Positions 7,528-14,604 of a DNA stretch of 46,429 nucleotides are shown here, in pieces (within the stretch, counting starts at the first letter, position 1; every line of letters begins with the position of its first letter). The notes beneath the pieces were generated by a model. That model had not been told where the DNA came from and made no database searches. It was given only the letters and a program-made list of their open reading frames with translations. This stretch comes from Candidatus Cryptobacteroides onthequi (lineage in GTDB: Bacteria > Bacteroidota > Bacteroidia > Bacteroidales > UBA932). The stretch lies in the NCBI GenBank assembly GCA_018066125.1, contig JAGHSA010000011.1:1-46429 (forward strand), read 5' to 3'. The position numbers and the translations under genes were made by a program.

Positions 7528-8745
7528 TTAACGATTGACGACAAAATTGCGTATGTGGCAGGATGCGCGACGGACGGTACGGCCGTCCTTTGTCGTGGTG
7601 ACACCGCCATCCCTCACCTTGAGCTGCAGCTCGTGAGCCCCCGGAGCAAGCTCGGTCTCAAGCATATAGACCCATGGGATATAGAGATAGCCGCTCCACT
7701 CCGTCTGAGTGTCCAGACGCTTCCACTCGCCCTTGTCCACACGATACTCCAGGACACCCGCGTCCGGCCCTGCAACCATGAACAGACCGATGGCGCGGCC
7801 CTCGAATCCCAACCGGAATGAAGCACCCGCCTTGTCGGCGCTGAGCATAGGCACACCATGGAAACCATTGCGGAGGGATGCATCGAAAGAGGGCTCCCAT
7901 GAAGGCACCACACTGAAGCCCTTGAGGGCTGTGGCTTTCTCCAGAGGAATATAATGACCATCCTCATAGCAGAGGACATCGATCGGTTCCGGCAGTTCAC
8001 GGAGCTCAGGCACGGCCTTCCCGGACTGAGGCATTGAAGCATCGAACACCTGCGCGATCGCCCCCATATAGTAACGGTGACCCAGCAGCGCCGGATGCGT
8101 GCCGCCGAATTCCTCCCATGTGAGCTGGCCGTCTGCCATACGCGCGGAAATCTCAGAAGCAAGGTCGACAGATGCCAGATGATAGTGGTTGGCCACACGG
8201 TCGTGATTGAGGATCACATCCGGAATCACCCCGCCCTCAAGCATCGGCAGGAATGGATCATAGATGAAATGCAGCATCACGATATCCATCTCGGGATTGG
8301 CCTTGAGGGCATGCCGCACTATACCTTCCATTCCGCGGACCTGCTCCACCGGACCGAATCCGTTGGTATGGTCATTGACTGCAGCCTCGACAAACATCAG
8401 GTCCGGAGTGCCCTTCTCCAGCACATCTGTCTCCATGCGGAAGGCATGGGGTGTGGAGCCGAGAGAGCTAATGCCCGCCTCGATGAATTGGAACTCCGTA
8501 TCGGGAAATCTCCGACGGAGATCCTCCTCCACCATTTCGTGCCAGCCCTTCATCTCCGTGATGGATCCGCCCAGGAATGCCACGGTCGCCTTCTTCTGCT
8601 CCGCCATGCGGGCGAATGAGCGGCCGAGGCCGCTTCTGTACGATATATGATGCCAATTGACGCCGTCCTTCTGACAGCACGGCTGAGCCGCCATCGACCC
8701 TGCCATGATGAAGGCGGCTGCAAGTGTGATGATAAACCTTTTCAT
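7528..8745 (-). CDS. Secreted SGNH/GDSL-family hydrolase
   Basis: A predicted exported esterase of 405 residues. Residues 1-20 form a signal peptide ending in SMAA, just before Gln21. The SGNH blocks are visible: block I FLGGSIT with nucleophile Ser61, block II with Gly91, block III VEAAVND with Asn124, and block V GGTHPALLGH with His217. After about residue 250 comes a beta-rich tail, possibly an accessory binding domain. Such proteins often remove acetyl or other acyl groups from plant or host glycans, but the substrate cannot be read from the sequence. It lies 66 bases downstream of glyA, separated by the glyA terminator. A -7 box sits only five bases before the ATG, so the mRNA may be almost leaderless. 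Confidence 0.88.
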   Translation of the reverse strand: MKRFIITLAAAFIMAGSMAAQPCCQKDGVNWHHISYRSGLGRSFARMAEQKKATVAFLGGSITEMKGWHEMVEEDLRRRFPDTEFQFIEAGISSLGSTPHAFRMETDVLEKGTPDLMFVEAAVNDHTNGFGPVEQVRGMEGIVRHALKANPEMDIVMLHFIYDPFLPMLEGGVIPDVILNHDRVANHYHLASVDLASEISARMADGQLTWEEFGGTHPALLGHRYYMGAIAQVFDASMPQSGKAVPELRELPEPIDVLCYEDGHYIPLEKATALKGFSVVPSWEPSFDASLRNGFHGVPMLSADKAGASFRLGFEGRAIGLFMVAGPDAGVLEYRVDKGEWKRLDTQTEWSGYLYIPWVYMLETELAPGAHELQLKVRDGGVTTTKDGRTVRRASCHIRNFVVNR

Positions 8746-8750
8746 AGAAC

Positions 8751-8758
8751 CAAAGATA
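8751..8758 (-). promoter_or_regulatory. -7 box before the SGNH hydrolase gene
   Basis: TATCTTTG on the minus strand is an exact TAnnTTTG match five bases upstream of the ATG. No clear TTTG lies at the -33 position, and the box abuts the glyA terminator T-run. If it is used, the transcript would start at or next to the start codon. Confidence 0.4.
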
Positions 8759-8794
8759 CAAAAAAACCGCTCCGTATGTATCCGGAGCGGTTCG
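8758..8794 (-). terminator. glyA terminator
   Basis: AACCGCTCCG (8765-8774) and CGGAGCGGTT (8783-8792) pair perfectly. On the minus strand the hairpin runs into a seven-base T-run (8760-8766). It lies 20 bases past the glyA stop codon. Confidence 0.88.
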
Positions 8795-8811
8795 AATATG
8801 AGATGCGGTTT

Positions 8812-10164
8812 CTAATATCTGTTGAGTGGAAGACCCACTGTGATGTTGTGGACCTTGTGCTTGACATCTTCAAGAACCTTTGAATGTGCAGCGAGCGCAG
8901 CCTCCTGCTCAGGTGTCGGTGCTTCACCGGCCTTGAGAGTGAGAGCGTCGATGCACTTGGATGCAGAAGCGAGAACAGTGTCGATGAGGTCAACGATATC
9001 ACCCATCTCCTTCTCACAGAGACCTCTTGAGGTAACGGCAGGAGTACCGATACGGAAACCGGAAGTCTGGAACGGGCTGCGCGTATCGAACGGAACCATA
9101 TTCTTGTTGAGAGTGATGTCAGCCTTCACAAGCTCCTTCTCGGCAACTCGGCCGCTCACCTCAGGGAATTTGGTTCGAAGGTCGATGAGCATGAGATGGT
9201 TGTCAGTGCCGCCTGATACGACCTTGTAGCCCTTTGCGAGGAAAGCCTTGCACATGGCCTGAGCGTTGGCGATCACCTGCTTCTGGTACTCTACATATTC
9301 AGGCTGCATAGCCTCATAGAATGCGACAGCCTTGGCTGCGATCACATGCTCGAGAGGACCGCCCTGGATGCCTGGGAACACACTTGAATCAAGGATCTGG
9401 CTCATCTTCTTCACGACACCCTTAGGAGTGGTGAGGCCCCACGGATTGTCGAAGTCCTTGCCGAGGAGGATGATACCGCCTCTCGGGCCACGGAGAGTCT
9501 TGTGGGTGGTAGATGTCACGATATGGGCATACTTGACAGGATTCTTGAGGAGGCCTGCTGCGATGAGACCGGCAGTATGAGCCATATCGATCCAGAGAAG
9601 GGCTCCGACCTTGTCGGCAATGGCTCTCATCCTCTCATAATCCCACTCACGTGAATATGCAGACGCGCCGCCGATGATGAGCTTCGGCTTGCACTCGAGT
9701 GCTGTAGCCTCCATCTTGTCATAATCGACGAGACCGGTATTCTCATCGAGACCGTAAGCCACCGCATTGTAAAGGAGACCGGAGGCATTTACCGGAGAAC
9801 CATGGGTAAGATGTCCTCCCTGAGAAAGGTCGAGACCCATGAATGTATCACCCGGCTTGAGGCATGCCATGATGACTGCCATGTTGGCCTGTGCTCCTGA
9901 ATGAGGCTGGACATTTGCGTACTCTGCACCATAGATGGTCTTGAGACGGTCGATAGCCAGCTGTTCGATCTGGTCGACCACCTCACATCCGCCGTAATAT
10001 CTCTTGCCGGGATAGCCCTCTGCGTACTTGTTGGTGCAGATGGAGCCCATAGCTTCACGAACGCCGTCACTGACATAGTTCTCTGATGCGATGAGTTCAA
10101 GGCCGGATGCCTGTCTGTCCCTTTCCTTTCTGATGAGGTCGAAGACCTGTAAATCCTGTTTCAT
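8812..10164 (-). CDS. glyA: Serine hydroxymethyltransferase
   Basis: A cytoplasmic PLP enzyme of 450 residues that converts serine and tetrahydrofolate to glycine and methylene-tetrahydrofolate, the main source of one-carbon units. The PLP-lysine motif [14 protein letters not shown] is clear (Lys222), as are IASENYVSD near the start and YPGKRYYGG, a substrate/dimer region. It is longer than the E. coli enzyme (417); part of the difference is a segment after the lysine motif ([13 protein letters not shown]). It has its own terminator and a -7 box upstream, and diverges from the RNA methyltransferase gene over a 59-base gap in which the two promoters crowd each other. Confidence 0.97.
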   Translation of the reverse strand: MKQDLQVFDLIRKERDRQASGLELIASENYVSDGVREAMGSICTNKYAEGYPGKRYYGGCEVVDQIEQLAIDRLKTIYGAEYANVQPHSGAQANMAVIMACLKPGDTFMGLDLSQGGHLTHGSPVNASGLLYNAVAYGLDENTGLVDYDKMEATALECKPKLIIGGASAYSREWDYERMRAIADKVGALLWIDMAHTAGLIAAGLLKNPVKYAHIVTSTTHKTLRGPRGGIILLGKDFDNPWGLTTPKGVVKKMSQILDSSVFPGIQGGPLEHVIAAKAVAFYEAMQPEYVEYQKQVIANAQAMCKAFLAKGYKVVSGGTDNHLMLIDLRTKFPEVSGRVAEKELVKADITLNKNMVPFDTRSPFQTSGFRIGTPAVTSRGLCEKEMGDIVDLIDTVLASASKCIDALTLKAGEAPTPEQEAALAAHSKVLEDVKHKVHNITVGLPLNRY

Positions 10165-10189
10165 TATTAAAGTCCGAATTAGTGAAAAA

Positions 10190-10197
10190 CAAATATA
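10190..10197 (-). promoter_or_regulatory. glyA -7 box
   Basis: TATATTTG on the minus strand is an exact TAnnTTTG match and would give a leader of about 19 bases. No TTTG is present at the expected -33 position, which falls on the -7 box of the divergent methyltransferase gene. The two promoters probably cannot be occupied together. Confidence 0.55.
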
Positions 10198-10209
10198 GCA
10201 ATAATTTTC

Positions 10210-10217
10210 TACCTTTG
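10210..10217 (+). promoter_or_regulatory. -7 box of the SpoU methyltransferase gene
   Basis: TACCTTTG is an exact TAnnTTTG match. It ends six bases before the ATG at 10224 and lies inside a possible upstream extension of the frame that would begin with GTG at 10182. The box therefore argues for the ATG and for a very short or absent leader. The -33 element is not recognisable. Confidence 0.5.
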
Positions 10218-10223
10218 TGCCAT

Positions 10224-10751
10224 ATGGAACATCGCAAATTGCTCAATATCGAACTGGGACGTATAAGCGCCGAGGAATATCACTCCAAGCCTTCCCGCGG
10301 CGTGGTCCTGATTCTCGACAACATACGCAGTGCGCACAATGTGGGCTCCGCATTCAGGACAGCCGATGCTTTCGGAGCTGACATGATATACCTGTGCGGA
10401 ATCTGCGCCACACCTCCCTCTGCCGAGATCCACAAATCAGCCCTCGGGGCTGAGGACAGTGTCGCATGGCGCCATGTCCAGGACACCATGGAGGCTGTCA
10501 GAGAACTCAAAGAGCAGGATTATACCATAATAAGTGTGGAACAGACAGTCGGTTCGGTGATGCTGGACAGATTCGAATGGGAACCCGGCAGAAAATATGC
10601 CCTGGTATTCGGCAATGAGGTCGAAGGAGTGTCCCAGCAGGTCGTCGACGCCTCAGACATGACACTCGAGATTCCCCAGTGGGGAACCAAGCACTCACTC
10701 AATGTCTCCGTATCGCTGGGAGTGGTCCTGTGGGCCTTCCGCCCGAGATAA
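10224..10751 (+). CDS. SpoU-family RNA 2'-O-methyltransferase
   Basis: A cytoplasmic SPOUT-fold enzyme of 175 residues that transfers methyl groups from S-adenosylmethionine to ribose in tRNA or rRNA. All three SpoU motifs are present: motif 1 [19 protein letters not shown], with the catalytic Arg; motif 2 [12 protein letters not shown]; and motif 3 [18 protein letters not shown], forming the trefoil knot. It lacks the N-terminal domain of rRNA-type RlmB and is close to a minimal catalytic core, so the exact target (tRNA position 18, 34 or other) cannot be assigned. The start at 10224 is chosen because the -7 box lies just before it. It diverges from glyA and converges with groEL. Confidence 0.92.
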   Translation: MEHRKLLNIELGRISAEEYHSKPSRGVVLILDNIRSAHNVGSAFRTADAFGADMIYLCGICATPPSAEIHKSALGAEDSVAWRHVQDTMEAVRELKEQDYTIISVEQTVGSVMLDRFEWEPGRKYALVFGNEVEGVSQQVVDASDMTLEIPQWGTKHSLNVSVSLGVVLWAFRPR

Positions 10752-10756
10752 AACGA

Positions 10757-10785
10757 CGATCCCCGGTCTCCATGACCGGGGATCG
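10757..10785. terminator. Hairpin between convergent methyltransferase and groEL genes
   Basis: CGATCCCCGGTC (10757-10768) pairs perfectly with GACCGGGGATCG (10774-10785) around a five-base loop. The minus strand then reads TCGTTTTA, a weak T-run, so it should mainly stop groEL transcripts. Its position between two convergent genes suggests use in both directions. Confidence 0.75.
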
Positions 10786-10809
10786 CTGTATATGAAAGTC
10801 TGCGTCGGA

Positions 10810-12432
10810 CTACATCATGCCGCCTGCAGGCATTGCAGGAGCAGCTGGAGCCGGCTCTGGGATGTCCACGATGCCGCACTCTGTCGTGAGGAACATGCCG
10901 GCTACTGAAGCAGCATTCTCAAGAGCGACACGTGACACCTTGGTAGGGTCGATGACACCGGCCTCGAACATGTTGACATACTCGCCGGTACGTGCATTGT
11001 AGCCGAAATTGCCCTTGCCTTCCTTGATCTTCTGGATGATGACGCTGCCGTCGACACCTGCATTGCGTGCAATCATGCGCATAGGCTCCTCGATGGCCTT
11101 TGCCACGATGCGGATACCCGTGGTCTCATCATCGTTGGCACCCTTGAGTCCCTCAAGAGCAGCCGCAGCACGGATGTAAGCCACACCGCCGCCAGGAAGG
11201 TAGCCCTCCTCTACAGCCGCACGTGTTGCATTGAGCGCATCCTCGACGCGGTCCTTCTTCTCCTTCATCTCCACCTCTGTGGTAGCGCCGACATAGATGA
11301 CAGCCACACCGCCGTCAAGCTTGCCGAGTCTCTCAAGGAGTCTCTCCTTCTCATAGTCTGAGGTAGATGCCTGATACTGGTTGCGGAGAAGTGCTGCACG
11401 GTCTGCGATGGCTGCAGGATCGCCTGCACCGCCCACGATGACAGTATTGTCTTTGGTGATGGAAGCCTTCTCTGCAGTACCGAGCATGTCGATTGTAGCT
11501 GTCTCGAGAGAGAAGCCGCGATCCTCAGCGACTACGGTACCGCCTGTCATGATGGCGATATCCTGAAGCATCTCCTTGCGGCGGTCACCGAAGCCCGGAG
11601 CCTTGATGGCAGCGACCTTGAGGTTGCCGCGGAGCTTGTTGACAACGAGAGTGGTGAGAGCCTCGCCGTCCACGTCGTCAGCGATGATGAGGAGTTCCCT
11701 TCCCTCACGAGCCACCGGCTCGAGGACAGGCATGAGGTCCTTCATTGCGGAGATCTTCTTGTCTGTGATGAGAATGAGAGGGTTTGTGAGCTGTGCCTCC
11801 ATCTTGTCACCGTTGGTCATGAAGTAAGGAGAGATGTAACCTCTGTCGAACTGCATACCCTCTACGACCTTGACCTCGGTCTCGATACCCTTTGCCTCTT
11901 CGATGGTGATGACACCGTCAGTGTTGACCTGTGACATCGCGTCTGCGATAAGCTTTCCGATGTAACCGTCATTGTTGGCAGACACCGTACCTACCTGCTC
12001 GATCTTGGAATAGTCGTTGCCGACTGCCTGGCTCTGCTCCTTGAGATTTGCCACTACGGCAGCAACTGCCTTGTCGATACCGCGCTTGAGATCCATAGGA
12101 TTTGCGCCGGCTGTGACATTCTTTACTCCGACATTGATGATGGCCTGTGCGAGAACGGTAGCTGTGGTGGTACCGTCACCTGCCTGCTCGTTGGTATGGG
12201 AAGCGACTTCCTTTACCATCTGGGCGCCCATGTTCTCAAACGGATCCTCGAGGCTGACCTCCTTTGCGACGGTGACACCGTCCTTGGTGATCTGAGGAGC
12301 ACCGAACTTCTTCTCGATGACCACATTGCGTCCCTTAGGACCGAGAGTGACCTTCACTGCATTTGCAAGAGCATCTGCTCCATCCTTCATCTTGGAGCGT
12401 ACCTCTGTATCGAATTTGATTGTCTTTGCCAT
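10810..12432 (-). CDS. groEL: Chaperonin GroEL (Hsp60)
   Basis: The large chaperonin subunit, 540 residues, forming the double seven-membered ring that folds proteins with ATP and GroES. The nucleotide site includes [13 protein letters not shown] near residue 86, [11 protein letters not shown] near residue 28 and [10 protein letters not shown] in the C-terminal equatorial part. The tail ends in MPAGGMM, the flexible GGM-type tail of the family. Length is normal. It follows groES by 16 bases in the standard groESL operon. Confidence 0.98.
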   Translation of the reverse strand: MAKTIKFDTEVRSKMKDGADALANAVKVTLGPKGRNVVIEKKFGAPQITKDGVTVAKEVSLEDPFENMGAQMVKEVASHTNEQAGDGTTTATVLAQAIINVGVKNVTAGANPMDLKRGIDKAVAAVVANLKEQSQAVGNDYSKIEQVGTVSANNDGYIGKLIADAMSQVNTDGVITIEEAKGIETEVKVVEGMQFDRGYISPYFMTNGDKMEAQLTNPLILITDKKISAMKDLMPVLEPVAREGRELLIIADDVDGEALTTLVVNKLRGNLKVAAIKAPGFGDRRKEMLQDIAIMTGGTVVAEDRGFSLETATIDMLGTAEKASITKDNTVIVGGAGDPAAIADRAALLRNQYQASTSDYEKERLLERLGKLDGGVAVIYVGATTEVEMKEKKDRVEDALNATRAAVEEGYLPGGGVAYIRAAAALEGLKGANDDETTGIRIVAKAIEEPMRMIARNAGVDGSVIIQKIKEGKGNFGYNARTGEYVNMFEAGVIDPTKVSRVALENAASVAGMFLTTECGIVDIPEPAPAAPAMPAGGMM

Positions 12433-12448
12433 GATTCATTCCTCCTGA

Positions 12449-12715
12449 TTAGATGATTGCAAGCACGTCAGACTGCTTTGCAATAAGATATTTCTTGCCT
12501 TCCACTGTCACCTCTGTGCCAGCATACTTGCCATAAAGAACCTCGTCACCGACTGAAAGCTCCATTGGTTCGTCCTTCTTGCCCGGACCTACAGCGACGA
12601 TTACGCCCTGCTGTGGCTTTTCCTGTGCCTTGTCCGGAATGTAAAGACCTGATGCGGTCTGAGTCTCGGCCTCCTTAGGCTCGATAACGACTCTGTCTGC
12701 GAGTGGTTTGATCAT
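12449..12715 (-). CDS. groES: Co-chaperonin GroES
   Basis: A chaperonin lid subunit of 88 residues forming a seven-membered cap on GroEL. It begins [17 protein letters not shown], the conserved start of the family. The mobile loop is around residues 16-32 ([16 protein letters not shown]) and [15 protein letters not shown] lies near residue 56. It is slightly shorter than the E. coli protein (97) but intact. It leads the groESL operon, and the region upstream holds a palindrome and promoter-like elements. Confidence 0.98.
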   Translation of the reverse strand: MIKPLADRVVIEPKEAETQTASGLYIPDKAQEKPQQGVIVAVGPGKKDEPMELSVGDEVLYGKYAGTEVTVEGKKYLIAKQSDVLAII

Positions 12716-12780
12716 GATTTCTTATTATTAATGTTTGTCAATTCTTTTCCGTCCCCCTCGGGGGTACGCACAACTTCAAA

Positions 12781-12815
12781 TCAAAGTATGTGCCACTGAC
12801 AGATGTCTGCCAAAT
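12781..12815 (-). promoter_or_regulatory. groES upstream promoter/operator region
   Basis: Three overlapping signals are visible on the minus strand. TGGCAGACATCTGTCA (12797-12812) is an imperfect 7-bp-arm palindrome. TGGCAC-N5-TTGA (12781-12795) resembles the sigma-54 pattern TGGCAC-N5-TTGC with one mismatch in the -12 part. TTTGG at about 12811-12815 followed by TACTTTG also resembles the general Bacteroidetes promoter with one base missing from the -7 box. The canonical CIRCE heat-shock operator was not seen. Which signal is functional cannot be decided by eye; the palindrome could also belong to the 3' end of the upstream lipoprotein gene. Confidence 0.4.
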
Positions 12816-12817
12816 TG

Positions 12818-13246
12818 TCAATCCTTATAAAAGGAACTTTTGATCGTGACATCACCTGAACCGGAAACATATTTACCATTGATGATGATAGAGGACACAT
12901 CATTCACCTTGTCTTCAAGGAAAAGGATTCCGTAAGGGATGGTATATGGCTGAGACATGCCGTTATAATCGAGAGTACCGGCCTTGTCCTTATACGTATA
13001 TGTACCCCGCAGGCCGTCGACTCTGAGAGAATTACCCTGAGAGAGCATGATGACAGAAGGTAGAGGGAACGGCTTGGAGTTGATGATAAGTGATGATGCA
13101 GTCGTGGTGTAGGAAACCCCATTGTATCTGACCTGTGCATTGTCGTAGGTCCATGTGCCGAGATGATAGGACTCCGGTTCTTTCGGTTCGCATGCAGCGA
13201 GAACCAGCAACGATGCGATGATTGATAATGCTGATGATAGTCTCAT
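12818..13246 (-). CDS. Small lipoprotein, unknown function
   Basis: An exported lipoprotein of 142 residues. The start at 13246 is preferred over one 48 bases upstream because it gives a proper lipoprotein signal, ending in LVLAAC with lipidated Cys19. The rest is beta-rich and polar, with alternating motifs such as WTYDNAQVRYNG and GTYTYKDKAGTLDYNG. This looks like a small beta-sandwich or lipocalin-type fold of the kind common in Bacteroidales lipoproteins. I do not recognise a family. It is a single gene between the groES region and the OmpA terminator. Confidence 0.75.
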   Translation of the reverse strand: MRLSSALSIIASLLVLAACEPKEPESYHLGTWTYDNAQVRYNGVSYTTTASSLIINSKPFPLPSVIMLSQGNSLRVDGLRGTYTYKDKAGTLDYNGMSQPYTIPYGILFLEDKVNDVSSIIINGKYVSGSGDVTIKSSFYKD

Positions 13247-13275
13247 ATCTGAACTGTTTGTGTTCGGTAAATATA

Positions 13276-13283
13276 CAAATTTA
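13276..13283 (-). promoter_or_regulatory. -7 box of the small lipoprotein gene
   Basis: TAAATTTG on the minus strand is an exact TAnnTTTG match, 29 bases before the chosen ATG. A matching -33 element was not found at normal spacing. The box lies upstream of the longer alternative frame's second half, supporting the downstream ATG. Confidence 0.45.
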
Positions 13284-13289
13284 GGGGGT

Positions 13290-13332
13290 AACAAAAAAGA
13301 AAGAAGGCCAGAGGCAAAACTCTGACCTTCTT
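13290..13332 (-). terminator. Terminator of the OmpA-family gene
   Basis: Arms at 13320-13330 and 13303-13313 form an 11-bp hairpin on the minus strand (GAAGGTCAGAG with CTCTGGCCTTC, one G-U pair). It is followed by TTTCTTTTTT. It lies about 25 bases past the stop codon. Confidence 0.88.
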
Positions 13333-13355
13333 TTATGAAAACTGAAAGTATTGAC

Positions 13356-14528
13356 TTACTTCATCACGCAGACTGTGACGCGGTTGAGCTCAGGAACCTC
13401 TGATACCTGCTCGGTGTCACCGTAGTAAGCAGAAGTGATGCGAGACTCTGCGATACCTGCATTGATGAGAGCCTGCTTAACGATGGCAGCACGCTCCATA
13501 GAGAGCTTCATGTTTCTCTTAGCGGTACCTGTGAACTTGTCAGCATAACCTGAGAGTGATACAGTTGAATCCGGATACTTCTTGAGGATGCGGATGATGT
13601 TGTCGATCTTTGCAACCTCTGAATCGTTGATATCCCACTTGTCAAGAGAGAAGTAAACGTTCTCTACAGTTGCGCGCTCTCTAGCCTCAGCAGCAGCTCT
13701 CTCAGCAGCAGCTCTCTCGGCAGCAGCTCTCTCGGCAGCAGCCTTCTCAGCAGCAGCTCTCTCAGCGGCAGCCTTTGCAGCGGCAGCCTCAGCAGCAGCC
13801 TTCTCGGCAGCAGCCTTCGCAGCAGCCTCAGCGGCAGCAGCAGCGGCAGCAGCCTCAGCAGCCTTGCGGCGTGCAGCAGCACCGAAACGGAACTTGAGAC
13901 CTGCAAGTGCAGTAAGCTGGAAATCGAAGTCAGAGATACCGAGAAGCTTGGCATCACCAACCTTAGAGTTGAAGTGGTCAGAAAGGAGGTTGTCAGCAAC
14001 TTCTACGTTGAGAGCAACACCATCGCTGAGACGGATGTCCATACCGAGACCAACGCGGCCTGTGAGACCGATGGTAGCAGCATCCCAGAGATAGTTCTCT
14101 GCAGGGAAGTTTGCCTTTACAGCCTGAGCCTCATCGTTGTTGAAACGGAGGTTTGCGCCGATACCTGCGAATACGAATGGATTGAGAGTACGGGTAGCCT
14201 TGTAGTTGAACATGTTGCAGATGTCAAATACACCGTCGAGGTTGAACTGGCCGAAACCGAACTTGTAAAGGTCTTTTGTTGAAGGAAGAGCGCCCTTGCC
14301 CTGCCATCCTGAGAATACGCCGCGAAGGCTTGTCACAGGAGTGAACTGATAACCGAGACCAAGTGCAGCTGCAGGTGACATGAGGTCCTTGAAAGCAGCC
14401 TCACCGGCTGTCTCACCTACACCACCCTGTACCTGAAGATACATACCTGGATAGAACTCATTTGCATTCTGAGCAAATGCACCGAGGCCCATGAGAGCGA
14501 CGGCAATAGTCATGATAATCTTTTTCAT
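13356..14528 (-). CDS. OmpA-family outer membrane protein with Ala-rich spacer
   Basis: An outer membrane protein of 390 residues that probably anchors the membrane to peptidoglycan. Residues 1-19 are a signal peptide (cut near FAQ). Residues 25-216 form a small beta-barrel. Residues 217-286 are an almost pure Ala/Glu/Lys/Arg stretch (AAAEKAAAER units), expected to be one long helix. Residues 287-390 are an OmpA C-terminal domain with SLSGYADKFTGTAKRNMKLS; Asp330 and Arg346 match the residues that bind diaminopimelate in this family. Length and order agree with Bacteroidales OmpA-like proteins, but the pure Ala-rich helix is unusual. It has a good promoter and a terminator and is probably highly expressed. 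Confidence 0.92.
   Translation of the reverse strand: MKKIIMTIAVALMGLGAFAQNANEFYPGMYLQVQGGVGETAGEAAFKDLMSPAAALGLGYQFTPVTSLRGVFSGWQGKGALPSTKDLYKFGFGQFNLDGVFDICNMFNYKATRTLNPFVFAGIGANLRFNNDEAQAVKANFPAENYLWDAATIGLTGRVGLGMDIRLSDGVALNVEVADNLLSDHFNSKVGDAKLLGISDFDFQLTALAGLKFRFGAAARRKAAEAAAAAAAAEAAAKAAAEKAAAEAAAAKAAAERAAAEKAAAERAAAERAAAERAAAEARERATVENVYFSLDKWDINDSEVAKIDNIIRILKKYPDSTVSLSGYADKFTGTAKRNMKLSMERAAIVKQALINAGIAESRITSAYYGDTEQVSEVPELNRVTVCVMK
13671..13880 (-). repeat. AAAEK/AAAER coding repeat in the OmpA-family gene
   Basis: About 70 codons encode five-residue units AAAEK, AAAER and AAAEA with a few runs of Ala. At DNA level the unit is a 15-base GCAGCAGCTCTCTCG-like repeat. It would form a roughly 10-nm helix between barrel and peptidoglycan domain (about 0.15 nm per residue). 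Repeats of this kind can change length by slippage. Confidence 0.85.
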
Positions 14529-14566
14529 TTTATAAAAGTTTTAAGCTTAATAATCTGCTTATCGCG

Positions 14567-14598
14567 CGAATATACTAAAAAATATGTTCTCAGCCAAA
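14567..14598 (-). promoter_or_regulatory. OmpA-family gene promoter
   Basis: On the minus strand TTTG (14595-14598), exactly 20 bases, then TATATTCG (14567-14574) form a near-consensus Bacteroidetes promoter. The expected start near 14560 gives a leader of about 32 bases. The -33 element lies just past the stop codon of the Ig-repeat gene. Confidence 0.75.
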
Positions 14599-14604
14599 TC
14601 TGCA

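Noticed and set aside
10182-10223. GTG start for the SpoU methyltransferase
   Set aside because: The extension spans the -7 box, has no family homology and would begin before the promoter.
13247-13294. Upstream start for the small lipoprotein
   Set aside because: It would put 16 residues before the lipoprotein signal and reach across the promoter box.
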